From contig NZ_JAATJC010000001.1 of assembly GCF_011927725.1 (NCBI RefSeq), positions 937,001 through 1,001,000 on the forward strand: 64,000 bases of DNA. Direction: 5' to 3'. The DNA comes from Sphingomonas kaistensis. GTDB lineage: Bacteria; Pseudomonadota; Alphaproteobacteria; Sphingomonadales; Sphingomonadaceae. Shown piece after piece: positions 31,686 to 40,332 of this stretch. A program made the position numbers and the translations under genes. Position 1 is the first letter of the stretch, and every line of letters begins with the position of its first letter. The notes beneath the pieces were generated by a model. That model had not been told where the DNA came from. It did no database searches and saw nothing but the letters and a program-made list of their open reading frames with translations.

Positions 31686-33058
31686 TCCTGGCCGCGGCGG
31701 CGGCGCTTGCAGCCGCCGCTTCCTCCGACGCTCCGGCGGACGTCAGCGTGACCCGCCGCGGCGATGGCGGGTTCGAGGCGATCTACACCCTTCCGCGCGC
31801 CGCGCCGGCCTGGGGCTTCTTCCGCTCCTCGCTCGCCGCCGAGGATCGCCAGCCGTGGCGCCCGCGCAGCTGGACGGTGCTGACGCCGGGCGTGCGGCTC
31901 GAACGGCGCGGTGCCTATGATGCGCTGGTGGCGACGGACGGCGGTCCGGTCCCGCGCACCGTGCGGGTCCGGGTCGCGCCCTACACCAGCGAATTGCTCA
32001 GCGACTATGTCCCTGCGCTCCGCCTTGGCGAGGATGGGATCGCCCTGTTCGACGGCCAGTTCTCGCTCTTCTCGGTCGCGACGCCCGCCGCGCTGGCCCG
32101 GCTCGGCCCCGATCCCGAGGCGGGCCCGATCATCGATACCAGCACCCGCGTCCGCTTCCGCGGCGGCGGCGCGTCGCAGCTCAGGCTGGCGGGCGACACC
32201 GCCGGCTACCGGCGAGGCAACAGCGCCGGCACCTACGGCCTGTTCGGCGTGCCCGGCGCGGTCGAGCAGGGCGGCATGGCCACCGTGGTCGATCCGCAGA
32301 TGCCGGCCTGGCTGGCCGCCGACATCCGCACGTTCACCCCGCGCCTGCTCGACCATTATCGCAAGCTGCTCGGCTCCCCCGGTGACCTCCGCCCGACCGT
32401 GCTTGCAAGCTGGGCCGGGGCCGACAAGCAGGGGGCAAGCCTCAACGGCGGGGTGCTCAAGGGGCTGGTCCTGATGCGCATCTCGGGCGCCGCCGCGACC
32501 CGGCCGTCGCCGCCGCTGCGCACGCTCGCCCATCGCTACATCGCGCACGAAAGCGCGCATTTCTGGCTCGGCCAGATGGTCACCTACGACAAGGCGGCCG
32601 ACAATTGGATCGTGGAAGGCGGCGCGGACCTGCTGGCGATCCGCGCGCTCGGCGCCACCGAGCCTGGCTACGACATGCGCGCAGCCCTGCAGAAATCGCT
32701 TACCGATTGCCTCGCCGCCTCGAAGCTGGGTGGCCTTTCTTCCGCGGCGCAGCGGCAGGACTTCCAGGTCAAATATGATTGCGGCGCCATTCTCTCGCTG
32801 GTCGCCGAAAAGGTGGCGGGCGGCGATTTTCCCGCCTTCGTCCGCCGCTTGATTGCCGCCAACGCAGGCGACGGCGCCGTCTCAACGGAGGAATGGCTCG
32901 CTTTGCTCGAAAGCCATGCCGCGGGCCGCAACCTGGCCACGCGCATCCGCCCGTTGCTCAACCAGGCCCAGCCCACCGCGCGCGGCTGGACGGAATTGCT
33001 GACCGCCGCCGGCATCCGCTATCGACTGCGGCCAGACCAGACGCCGGAGCTCCTGTGA
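31682..33058 (+). CDS. M1-like gluzincin metalloprotease domain protein
   Basis: The product is 458 residues. A short hydrophobic, Ala-rich N-terminus (ILAAAAALAAAASSDA) looks like a signal peptide. The zinc motif HESAH lies at residues 289-293, and Glu312 follows after exactly 18 residues, the HExxH-x18-E arrangement of M1-type gluzincins. The rest of the protein is not like PepN, and no GAMEN motif is seen. It is probably a periplasmic peptidase or a non-aminopeptidase relative. It overlaps oligopeptidase B upstream (ATGA) and the thioesterase downstream (GTGA). Confidence 0.8.
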   Translation: MILAAAAALAAAASSDAPADVSVTRRGDGGFEAIYTLPRAAPAWGFFRSSLAAEDRQPWRPRSWTVLTPGVRLERRGAYDALVATDGGPVPRTVRVRVAPYTSELLSDYVPALRLGEDGIALFDGQFSLFSVATPAALARLGPDPEAGPIIDTSTRVRFRGGGASQLRLAGDTAGYRRGNSAGTYGLFGVPGAVEQGGMATVVDPQMPAWLAADIRTFTPRLLDHYRKLLGSPGDLRPTVLASWAGADKQGASLNGGVLKGLVLMRISGAAATRPSPPLRTLAHRYIAHESAHFWLGQMVTYDKAADNWIVEGGADLLAIRALGATEPGYDMRAALQKSLTDCLAASKLGGLSSAAQRQDFQVKYDCGAILSLVAEKVAGGDFPAFVRRLIAANAGDGAVSTEEWLALLESHAAGRNLATRIRPLLNQAQPTARGWTELLTAAGIRYRLRPDQTPELL

Positions 33059-33459
33059 CCAACCCCAGCTTCACCCTCACGCTGACCGCCGAGCCCGAGC
33101 ACATCGACGAGCTAGGCCACGTCAACAATGCGGTGTGGGTGCAGTGGATCCAGACCGTCGCCACCAGCCATTGGTATGCCACCGCGCCCGAACAATATCG
33201 CGACGCCTACATCTGGGTCGTGATCCGGCACGAGATCGACTACCTCCGTCCGGCGCTGGTCGGTGACACCGTGACCGGCCGGACCTGGGTCGACGAGGCC
33301 CCGCGCGGCGCCCGCTTCGACCGCTTCATGGAATTCACTTCAGCTGAGGGAAAGGTGCTGGTGAAAGCCCGCACGACCTGGGCGATGCTCGACAAGGCCA
33401 CCGGCCGCCCGCAGCGCATCACGACCGAGATCGTGGCGCCTTTCCTCGCGCCGGCGTAG
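33055..33459 (+). CDS. Acyl-CoA thioesterase, hotdog fold (4HBT)
   Basis: The product is 134 residues starting at GTG 33055; the GTGA overlap with the previous stop and the family start TNPSFTLTLT decide this. The hotdog signature is HIDELGHVNNAVWVQWIQ at about 18-35, with the catalytic Asp and the helix it begins. It resembles the YbgC/4HBT group, which hydrolyses acyl-CoA thioesters. The chain length it uses is unknown. It is third in the coupled run. Confidence 0.9.
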   Translation: MTNPSFTLTLTAEPEHIDELGHVNNAVWVQWIQTVATSHWYATAPEQYRDAYIWVVIRHEIDYLRPALVGDTVTGRTWVDEAPRGARFDRFMEFTSAEGKVLVKARTTWAMLDKATGRPQRITTEIVAPFLAPA

Positions 33460-33468
33460 GAGGGGCAG

Positions 33469-34110
33469 ATGCCAAGGATCGTCCTTCACGACTATTTCCG
33501 CTCCTCCGCCAGCTATCGGGTCCGGATCGCGCTCAACCTCAAGGGCCTCGCCTACGATCAGCATCCCGTCAGCCTGGTTGCGGGCGAACAGCAGTCGCCC
33601 GAATATAAGGCACTCAACCCGCAGGGCTTCGTGCCGATGGTCGAGATCGACGGGGAGCGCGTCACGCAAAGCCTCGCCATCTTCGATCGCCTCGATGCGC
33701 TGGTCGAAGAGCCGCCGTTCGTGCCGTCGGACCCGCCCGGCCGGGCTCATGTCCTCGCGCTGGCGCTGACGGTCGCCTGCGACATCCATCCGCTCAACAA
33801 CCTGCGCGTGCTGCGTTACCTCAAGACCGAGCTTGGCCAGCCGCAGGAAGCCGTCGACGCCTGGTACCGCCACTGGGTCGTCGAAGGTCTGGCCGCGCTG
33901 GAAGCGCTCGCCGCTCCGCAGGCCGGCACCTTCCTCTATGGCGACCAGCTCAGCATGGCCGACATCTGCCTCGTGCCGCAGCTCTACAACGGGCGCCGCT
34001 TCGACGTGCCGATGGACGCCTATCCGACCCTGCTTCGCGCCGAGGCCGCGACCCTTGCGCTTGCCCCGGTCGAAGCCGCCCATCCCGATCGCCAGGAGAC
34101 TGCCCAGTGA
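33469..34110 (+). CDS. maiA: Maleylacetoacetate isomerase (zeta-class glutathione S-transferase)
   Basis: The product is 213 residues. The N-terminal thioredoxin-like domain has the zeta-class active-site signature YFRSSASYRVRIALN at about 7-21, followed by NPQGFVPMVE. The C-terminal helical domain includes YGDQLSMADICLVPQLYN. MaiA isomerises maleylacetoacetate to fumarylacetoacetate in tyrosine breakdown with glutathione; no other genes of that pathway are nearby, so a general GST role is an alternative. An AGGAGGGG Shine-Dalgarno precedes the ATG. The stop overlaps the next gene (GTGA). Confidence 0.9.
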   Translation: MPRIVLHDYFRSSASYRVRIALNLKGLAYDQHPVSLVAGEQQSPEYKALNPQGFVPMVEIDGERVTQSLAIFDRLDALVEEPPFVPSDPPGRAHVLALALTVACDIHPLNNLRVLRYLKTELGQPQEAVDAWYRHWVVEGLAALEALAAPQAGTFLYGDQLSMADICLVPQLYNGRRFDVPMDAYPTLLRAEAATLALAPVEAAHPDRQETAQ

Positions 34111-34922
34111 ACCGCGTCGACAATGTCACCGCCGGCATGGACCAGCTTCGCGCCCTGCAGGACGTCGCCATCCCCAGCCTGGAGGGCAAGGTCAGCGAGG
34201 AAGAGTGGAAGCTACGTGTCGACCTCGCCGCCGCCTACCGGCTGATCGCGCATTACGGCTGGGACGATCTCATCTTCACCCACATGAGCGTCCGGGTGCC
34301 GGGGCCGGAGCATCATTTCCTCCTCAACCCCTACAATCTGATGTTCGAGGAAGTGACCGCCTCGTCGCTGGTCAAGGTCGACATGGCTGGCAATCCGGTC
34401 GATCCCACCCCGTTCATCACCAACCCGGCCGGCTTCACCATCCACTCGGCGGTGCACATGAGCCGCGAGGACGCCAACGCCGTCATCCACCTCCACACGC
34501 CCCACGGCCAGGCGGTTGCGGCGCACTCCGATGGCCTCCTTCCGCTGACCCAGACCGCGATGCTGGTCCGCGGCGACCTCGCCTTCCACGACTATGAAGG
34601 CGTCGCCACCGATCATGACGAGCGTGAGCGGATCGTCGCCGACCTTGGCACCAGGAACGCCATGCTGCTGCGCAACCACGGCACGCTGAGCGTCGGCACC
34701 ACCGTCGGAGAGGCATTCATCCGTATCTACTTCCTCGAGCGCGCCTGCCAAGCCCAGATCATGGCGCTGAGCGCCGGCGAGGCGATCAATCATCCGCCCC
34801 AGGGCACGCCCGAGATCGCCGCCGAACAAGGCGCCCAGGGCCTCAAGCTCGCCGCGCAATTCCTCGCCTGGCCGGCCCTCCTTCGGAAAGCCTATCGTCT
34901 CGACCCCCACTTCGCGACTTGA
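34107..34922 (+). CDS. Class II aldolase/adducin family protein
   Basis: The product is 271 residues from GTG 34107, which overlaps the maiA stop and has AGGAGA at a proper distance. It has the class II aldolase fold: YGWDDLIFTHMSVRVPG, then the zinc His pair in VIHLHTPHG and a later His in LLRNHGTLSVG. Many relatives lie near degradation genes and act on sugar phosphates, but bacterial adducin-like members without known activity are also common. It closes the coupled run. Confidence 0.88.
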   Translation: MNRVDNVTAGMDQLRALQDVAIPSLEGKVSEEEWKLRVDLAAAYRLIAHYGWDDLIFTHMSVRVPGPEHHFLLNPYNLMFEEVTASSLVKVDMAGNPVDPTPFITNPAGFTIHSAVHMSREDANAVIHLHTPHGQAVAAHSDGLLPLTQTAMLVRGDLAFHDYEGVATDHDERERIVADLGTRNAMLLRNHGTLSVGTTVGEAFIRIYFLERACQAQIMALSAGEAINHPPQGTPEIAAEQGAQGLKLAAQFLAWPALLRKAYRLDPHFAT

Positions 34923-34946
34923 GCCGCCGCCCCCACCCTGTTAGGG
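34919..34946 (+). promoter_or_regulatory. Probable promoter of tRNA-Thr(CGT)
   Basis: TTGAGC at 34919-34924 (overlapping the aldolase stop) and TTAGGG at 34941-34946 are 16 bases apart and lie just upstream of the tRNA. The pattern is close to the -35/-10 of the other tRNA-Thr gene in this window. Confidence 0.5.
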
Positions 34947-34956
34947 CGCCCGCGCT

Positions 34957-35032
34957 GCCGCTTTAGCTCAGTTGGTAGAGCACCTCATTCGTAATGAGGG
35001 GGTCACAGGTTCGAGTCCTGTAAGCGGCACCA
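34957..35032 (+). tRNA. tRNA-Thr (anticodon CGT)
   Basis: This is a 76-base cloverleaf with encoded CCA. The acceptor stem GCCGCTT/AAGCGGC is perfect, the D stem is GCTC/GAGC, the anticodon stem CCTCA/TGAGG, and the loop TTCGTAA gives anticodon CGT (Thr codon ACG). The T arm is ACAGG TTCGAGT CCTGT. Confidence 0.97.
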
Positions 35033-35129
35033 CTTCCGGTCTTTACCGGTTTGTAATCAGCACATACAGTCATCCCCAATAGCAGTGTTGCGGCAGCTTG
35101 CCGCTGTGCTTGAAGAGGGGGACAGAATC

Positions 35130-37541
35130 ATGGCTTTCGGGATCGGTAGGGCGCGCTGCAGGCTCGCGGCTGAGGTGGCTCTTGGCGCGATCGCGGTGCT
35201 CGGATGCGCCGGCACTGCGGCTGCTCAGGATGCGGCTGCTCCAGCAGCGCCGACGGAAGTCCAGCCGGCTGACGACGGGATCGAGGAAGTGGTGGTCACC
35301 GCCCGCCGCCGCGACGAGAACCTCCAGGACACCCCGATCGCCATCTCCGCCTTCAGCGCCCAGGTGCTCGAGGACCGCCAGGTGCTCCAGACCCAGGACC
35401 TCGAGCGGATCACGCCCAGCCTCCAGTTCAAGCCCGCCGGCCAGCTGTCGGGCAATTCGGCTTCATCCGTGGTCTTCATTCGCGGCGTCGGCCAGGTCGA
35501 TCCCACCGCGGCGGTGGATCCGGGGGTCGGGATCTATCTCGACGAGGTCTATCTCGGCCGTGCGGTCGGCGGCGCGATCGACTTTGGCGACATTGCCGGC
35601 GTCGAAGTCCTGCGCGGGCCGCAAGGCACCCTGTTCGGCCGCAACACCATCGGCGGCGCGATCCTGGTCCGCACCCGCGAGCCCGAAGTCGGCTCATTCA
35701 GCGGTCGCGGACGCCTGCGCCTCGGCGGCGACGATCTCGCCGAGGGCTTCCTTGCGCTCAACCTGCCGATAGCGAGCACCATGGCCGCCCGCGTCGCCGG
35801 CGGCTTCCGCAAGCGCGACGGCTATGTGATCCGCGCCTTCGACGGCAAGGACCTCGGCAACGAGAATGGCTATTCGCTCAACGGCGCCTTTAAGTGGGAG
35901 CCGTCGGCCGCGTTCAAGACCTTCCTGCGTGCCGATTATTCCAAGCGGGAGGAGAATGGCGCCCCGTTCGTGTTCGCCGGCATCAACGAGCAGGCGCCGG
36001 TCGCGGCCATCGCCAGCGTCGCCGCAGGCTGCCCGGGCGCGACCATCCCGTTCGCCCCCATCGCGCCGGGCAACCCGCGCTTCGGTGCGCCCAACGTGCC
36101 GCTGATCAACGACGTGCGCTGCGCCAACGACTTCCAGGCCCGCGGCGACTTCGTGAACGGCGGCAACGCGCCGGTGATGAGCATGTCGGAAGTGTGGGGC
36201 GTCGCCAACACCGCTACGCTGCGCCTGTCCGACGCGCTGCTGGCCAAGTCGATCACCGCCTATCGCAAGACCGATTCGCGCGGGGTGCGCGACGCCGACA
36301 ACACGCCGCTGACCCTGATCACCACCGACGTCGGTTCCGAATCGAAGCAGTTCAGCCAGGAAGTCCAGCTACAGGCGGACTTCGGTACGGTGTCGGGCAT
36401 CGTCGGCGGCTATTATTTCCGCGAAACGACGGACGAGCGCGCGACGGTGTTCCTTGCCTTCCCGCCCTCGCCGCCGGTGATCACCTCGCTGCTGGCCGGA
36501 GGCCCGGGAAGCCGCGACCTCCAGGTGTCGCGCCTCCGGACCAATTCGCTCGCGGCGTTCGGCGAGCTGACCTGGGCGCCGATCGAGCGGCTCGAGGTGA
36601 CCGGCGGCCTGCGCTACACCACCGATCGCAAATTCTACCAGGGCACGGTGCTCAACCTGTTCCCGGCGACCCAGCCCGATCCCAACCCGCTGCCGACGCT
36701 GGCGACCACGCAGGGCGGACCACTTTTCATTTTCAACACGCCCAACCGCCGCAAGTTCTCGGCGCTGACCGGTTCGGCCAGCGTGCAATACCGCTGGAGC
36801 GACGCGCTCAGCACCTATCTGTCCTATGCGCGCAGCTTCAAGTCGGGCGGCTTCAACACCCGCTACAATGCCGCCACGCCCAACAACCTGCCGGTGCCGT
36901 TCGCCGATGAAAAGGTGACGAGTTATGAGGCGGGGGTGAAGACCAATATCGGTCGCTTGCGGTTCAACGTCGCGGCGTTCAGCGCCAATTACGACGACAT
37001 CCAGCTGATCTTCCGCCAGGGCGTGGTGCCGCTGCTGTTCAACGCCGGCAAGGCGCGGATCCGCGGGCTGGAGGCGGAGGCCAACTACCGCACCAGCTTC
37101 GGCCTCTCCTTCGATGCCGGGCTCAGCCTGCTCGACGACAAGATCAAGAGCATCACCCCGATCCCGGGCGCGACCGCCACCGTCACCCCCAACGACGACC
37201 TGCCGTTCACGCCCGATGTCCAGGCCAATTTCGGCGTCGCCTATCGCTTCAACCTGCCCAACGGCATGTCGCTGACCCCGCGCTTCGACGGCAGCTACAC
37301 GTCCAAGCTGACCTTCATCACCGGCAGCATCCCGCTGATCGAGGAGAATGGCTATTTCGTCGGCAACGGCTCGCTGGCGCTGAAGCTCAAGGGCGGGATG
37401 GAACTGAGCGCGGGCGTCACCAACATTTTCGACGAGCGCTACCTCATCCAGGGCAATGCCTCGCTTGCGACGCTGGGCTATGCCGAGCGCATCTTCGCCC
37501 GCCCGCGCAGCTGGTTCGTCCAGCTTTCGAGCTCGTTCTGA
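35130..37541 (+). CDS. TonB-dependent receptor
   Basis: The product is about 803 residues. A signal peptide (LAAEVALGAIAVLGCAGTAAAQ) is followed by a TonB-box/plug start with EEVVVTARRRDENLQDTPIAI, typical of sphingomonad receptors. The plug continues to VLRGPQGTLFGRNTIGGAILV, and the barrel extends to the C-terminal WFVQLSSSF with terminal Phe. It imports a siderophore, vitamin, sugar or other ligand across the outer membrane using TonB energy; the ligand is unknown. ATG 35130 is chosen over 35085 because a GAAGAGGGGGA Shine-Dalgarno lies upstream and it gives a compact signal peptide. No dedicated transport or regulator genes are adjacent. Confidence 0.94.
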   Translation: MAFGIGRARCRLAAEVALGAIAVLGCAGTAAAQDAAAPAAPTEVQPADDGIEEVVVTARRRDENLQDTPIAISAFSAQVLEDRQVLQTQDLERITPSLQFKPAGQLSGNSASSVVFIRGVGQVDPTAAVDPGVGIYLDEVYLGRAVGGAIDFGDIAGVEVLRGPQGTLFGRNTIGGAILVRTREPEVGSFSGRGRLRLGGDDLAEGFLALNLPIASTMAARVAGGFRKRDGYVIRAFDGKDLGNENGYSLNGAFKWEPSAAFKTFLRADYSKREENGAPFVFAGINEQAPVAAIASVAAGCPGATIPFAPIAPGNPRFGAPNVPLINDVRCANDFQARGDFVNGGNAPVMSMSEVWGVANTATLRLSDALLAKSITAYRKTDSRGVRDADNTPLTLITTDVGSESKQFSQEVQLQADFGTVSGIVGGYYFRETTDERATVFLAFPPSPPVITSLLAGGPGSRDLQVSRLRTNSLAAFGELTWAPIERLEVTGGLRYTTDRKFYQGTVLNLFPATQPDPNPLPTLATTQGGPLFIFNTPNRRKFSALTGSASVQYRWSDALSTYLSYARSFKSGGFNTRYNAATPNNLPVPFADEKVTSYEAGVKTNIGRLRFNVAAFSANYDDIQLIFRQGVVPLLFNAGKARIRGLEAEANYRTSFGLSFDAGLSLLDDKIKSITPIPGATATVTPNDDLPFTPDVQANFGVAYRFNLPNGMSLTPRFDGSYTSKLTFITGSIPLIEENGYFVGNGSLALKLKGGMELSAGVTNIFDERYLIQGNASLATLGYAERIFARPRSWFVQLSSSF

Positions 37542-37546
37542 GGCCG

Positions 37547-37588
37547 GCTCACCGGCGCTCTAGCTTGCGAGCGCGAGCGCCGGTGAGC
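37547..37588. terminator. 14-bp perfect inverted repeat overlapping the end of the LLM oxidoreductase gene
   Basis: GCTCACCGGCGCTC (37547-37560) and GAGCGCCGGTGAGC (37575-37588) are perfectly complementary around a 14-base loop. It sits 6 bases after the TonB receptor stop and covers the last codons of the convergent oxidoreductase. It probably terminates the receptor transcript and perhaps both. Confidence 0.6.
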
Positions 37589-38561
37589 GGACCGCTTCTG
37601 CAAGCAGTTCGAACGAACGGATGCGCGCCTGCTGGTCGAAGATCTGCGAGGTCACGATCAACTCGTCCGCGCCGGTCTTCGCCACGAAGTCGTCGACCTG
37701 GGCGCGGGCCGTCGCCGGACTGCCGATGGCCGAGCAGGACAGCACGCCGTCGAGCATCTCGCGGAAGTGCGGCGGCAGGCTGTCGGCGAAGCCGACGCGC
37801 GGCGGCGGCAACTGCATCGGTCGGCCGGTGCGCAGCGCCACGAACGCCTGCTGGACCGAAGTCGCAAGGAGCTGCCCTTCCTCGTCACTGTCGGCGACGA
37901 AGGCGTTGAAGCCGAGCATGACGTGCGGCTTGTCCAGCTGGTCCGATGGCGTGAAGCGGTCGCGATAAAGAGCGATCGCCTGCATCATCATCTGCGGCGC
38001 GAAGTGCGAGGCGAAGGCGAAGGGAAGCCCGAGCATCGCCGCAAGCTCGGCTCCGAACAGGCTCGACCCGAGGATGGTCACGGGAATGTCGAGGCCCTCG
38101 CCCGGGATCGCCCGGACGGCGCCGCCTTCGCCGCGGAAATAGCCCATCAGTTCCACCACATCGCGCGGAAACTGGTTCTGGTCGGACGTCATGCTGCGCC
38201 GCATGGCATAGGCCGCCGCCTGATCGGTCCCCGGCGCGCGGCCGAGCCCGAGGTCGATCCGGCCCGGATAAAGGGAGGCGAGCGTGCCGAACTGTTCGGC
38301 GACGATCAGCGGAGCATGGTTGGGAAGCATGATCCCGCCCGACCCGATCCGGATGGTCGAGGTGCGCGACCCGACATAGGCCAGCGCGACGGCGGTGGCG
38401 GCGCTGGCGATGCCCGGCATCGAGTGATGCTCGGCCATCCAGTAGCGATGGTAGCCGAGCCGCTCGCCCGCCTGCGCCAGATCGCCGGCCTGGCGCAATG
38501 CAGCGCCAGCGTTGCTGCCTTCGGTGATCGGTGCGAGATCGAGAATGGAAAGTATCGGCAT
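37560..38561 (-). CDS. LLM-class flavin-dependent oxidoreductase
   Basis: The product is 333 residues with the luciferase-like alpha/beta barrel: [24 protein letters not shown], then [24 protein letters not shown] and [17 protein letters not shown]. It uses FMNH2 or F420 to oxidise an unknown substrate. In family terms it is close to MsnO8-like oxidoreductases. The stop region is embedded in a strong inverted repeat that also serves the convergent TonB receptor. It is a single-gene unit. Confidence 0.93.
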   Translation of the reverse strand: MPILSILDLAPITEGSNAGAALRQAGDLAQAGERLGYHRYWMAEHHSMPGIASAATAVALAYVGSRTSTIRIGSGGIMLPNHAPLIVAEQFGTLASLYPGRIDLGLGRAPGTDQAAAYAMRRSMTSDQNQFPRDVVELMGYFRGEGGAVRAIPGEGLDIPVTILGSSLFGAELAAMLGLPFAFASHFAPQMMMQAIALYRDRFTPSDQLDKPHVMLGFNAFVADSDEEGQLLATSVQQAFVALRTGRPMQLPPPRVGFADSLPPHFREMLDGVLSCSAIGSPATARAQVDDFVAKTGADELIVTSQIFDQQARIRSFELLAEAVRSPALALAS

Positions 38562-38599
38562 TGTCCCCAGATGGCGCGAGGGGCCGCCGATTCAATGGC

Positions 38600-39928
38600 C
38601 TAGGCGGCTCCAGTACCCGGCGTCAGCGCCTCGGCGACCAGCCTGCGGACATCGACCCTTGCCTTGAACCGCGCGCCGAGAAGCGCGGTGCCGCTGATCT
38701 TGCGCTGGACAAACAACAGGTCGGCCGGGGGCAGGTGCCAGCTCGCCTTGTCGGCGGCGATGGCGAGGCCTTCCTCGCGCAGGATGCCAAGGAAGGCGCG
38801 GTCGCCGAAGTCGAACAGGCCGGGCTTGTCGAGCTCGGCCAGCACCACCGCCACCATCCTCTCGAGCGCGGCGGCATGGCGGTCGGCCACCGCCTGGCCG
38901 ATGAAGCCGGCGGCGACCGCGCCATGCGCCACCGCCGGTGCATCGCCGGCCAGCGCCGCGGCCAGCAGCGTGCGATAGCCCTGGGCGATGGCGGGCGGCA
39001 CGTCCTGCGCGGCGCCGAAGTCGAGCAACGCGATCCGGCCGTCGTCGAGCAATCGGTAGTTGGCGTAATTGGGGTCGGTCTGCATCACCCCGAAGTCGAA
39101 TACTTCGCGCAGGACGAGGGTGACGATGCGCGTCATCGCGAGGTCGCGGACGTCCTGCGGCGCGTCGTCGAGGGTTTCGATCGGGCGGCTTTCGACAAAG
39201 CTCATCGCGAGGACGCGGGGCGTGGTGAAGGTGTCGTCGAGAGTCGGCACGACGAATTCGGGCGCGTCGCCGAGCAGCCTGCCGTAGCGGCGCAGCTGCT
39301 GGCCCTCGCGCACGTAGTCGGCCTCGCGCGCGAGCTGTGCCTTGGCCTCGGCAAGCAGCGGGCCGATGTCGAGCTCGGCCGGGAGCAACCCCGATACGCG
39401 CAGCAGCGCAGCGACATTGTCGACATCGGCATCGATGCTCTCGGCGACGCCCGGATACTGGACCTTGATCGCCAGCACGCGGCCGTCGTGGGTTTCGGCG
39501 CGGTGCACCTGACCGATCGAGGCGGCGGCGATGGGATGGGCCTGGAAACGCTTGAACCGGCGCCGCCAGTCCTTGCCCCATTCGGCTTCGAGCACCTTGG
39601 ACAATTGCTGCGGCGGCATGTGGAAAGCGTTGCTGCGCAGCCGGGCGAGGATGTCGGAAAGCTCGGGCGGGAGGAAATCGCCGCTGTCGAGGCTGATCAT
39701 CTGGCCAAGCTTCATCGCCGCGCCGCGCAGGTGGGCGAGCCGGTCGGCAAGACGGGTCAGGTTGGCCGGGGTCAGCAGCAGGTCGCGGCTGCTCGGCCGT
39801 TCGCCGGCGGCAAGCCGCCGCGCGCCTTCGGCCAGCATGCCGCCGGCAACGCCTCCGGCCAGTCGCCCGAACTGTCCGGCACGGGCGAGGCGTCCGCGCG
39901 GAACGGCCCGGCCTTCGTCCCCGCTCAC
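38600..39928 (-). CDS. ABC1/AarF (UbiB-like) atypical kinase
   Basis: About 442 residues from GTG 39928, which overlaps the DCC gene stop as GTGA. Longer in-frame starts upstream give only Pro/Ala-rich sequence and are rejected. It has the ABC1 Lys-x-Gly-Gln signature RGAAMKLGQMISLD, the Ala-rich loop (AAASIGQVHRA), the invariant Lys in VLAIKVQYPG and the metal Asp in LLDFGAAQD. UbiB-type proteins support ubiquinone synthesis and lipid handling through ATPase activity. The overlap with a thiol-disulfide DCC protein suggests a joint membrane redox or lipid role. Confidence 0.92.
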   Translation of the reverse strand: MSGDEGRAVPRGRLARAGQFGRLAGGVAGGMLAEGARRLAAGERPSSRDLLLTPANLTRLADRLAHLRGAAMKLGQMISLDSGDFLPPELSDILARLRSNAFHMPPQQLSKVLEAEWGKDWRRRFKRFQAHPIAAASIGQVHRAETHDGRVLAIKVQYPGVAESIDADVDNVAALLRVSGLLPAELDIGPLLAEAKAQLAREADYVREGQQLRRYGRLLGDAPEFVVPTLDDTFTTPRVLAMSFVESRPIETLDDAPQDVRDLAMTRIVTLVLREVFDFGVMQTDPNYANYRLLDDGRIALLDFGAAQDVPPAIAQGYRTLLAAALAGDAPAVAHGAVAAGFIGQAVADRHAAALERMVAVVLAELDKPGLFDFGDRAFLGILREEGLAIAADKASWHLPPADLLFVQRKISGTALLGARFKARVDVRRLVAEALTPGTGAA

Positions 39929-40269
39929 CGGGCGAGCCGGCGCTGGAGGGCAGGGCGGATCCGCAGGAAGCCGCGATAGGCAAGCTCGAGCAGCGCCAGC
40001 AGCGGGGGAAAGCGTGCCGCTTCGCCGAGCGGGCGGAGCATCGGAATGGCGCGCCACATGGCGGCGAAGGCGGCGGCCCCGCTCAGCATTCGGTCGCCTT
40101 CGCGGGCATGGAAACGGGCGAGCAGCGCGGCCCGGTCGGCGGGGCAGTCGGTTGCCGCTCCATCAGCCACATCGACGAAGTCGATCCGCGAGCGCCGGTC
40201 GAGCCGCCGCATCAGCGCGATTTCGCGCCGGCAAAGCGGACACCCGCCATCGAACCACACCGTCACCAT
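39925..40269 (-). CDS. Thiol-disulfide oxidoreductase DCC family protein (DUF393)
   Basis: The product is 114 residues. The DCC signature WFDGGCPLCRREIALMRR is at about 5-22 with the CPLC redox pair. The C-terminal half is hydrophobic (FPPLLALLELAYRGFLRI). The family is predicted to act on disulfides, but its function is not established. It overlaps the ABC1 kinase start by 4 bases, so the two form one unit. Confidence 0.92.
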   Translation of the reverse strand: MVTVWFDGGCPLCRREIALMRRLDRRSRIDFVDVADGAATDCPADRAALLARFHAREGDRMLSGAAAFAAMWRAIPMLRPLGEAARFPPLLALLELAYRGFLRIRPALQRRLAR

Positions 40270-40302
40270 GCAGCGGATATAGGGACGGGGGCGGCGACAA
40301 GT

Positions 40303-40327
40303 ACCCGGCCTAGAGGCCGTGCCGGGT
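40303..40327 (-). terminator. GC hairpin downstream of the sensor kinase/receiver operon
   Basis: ACCCGGC (40303-40309) and GCCGGGT (40321-40327) form a 7-bp perfect stem with an 11-base loop, a few bases past the receiver gene stop on the minus strand. No T-tract follows. Confidence 0.4.
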
Positions 40328-40332
40328 CGCGA

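Noticed and set aside
38592..39983. Overlapping 463-codon minus-strand frame over the ABC1 kinase
   Set aside because: It is another frame of the same region, Arg/Pro-rich and without the kinase motifs.
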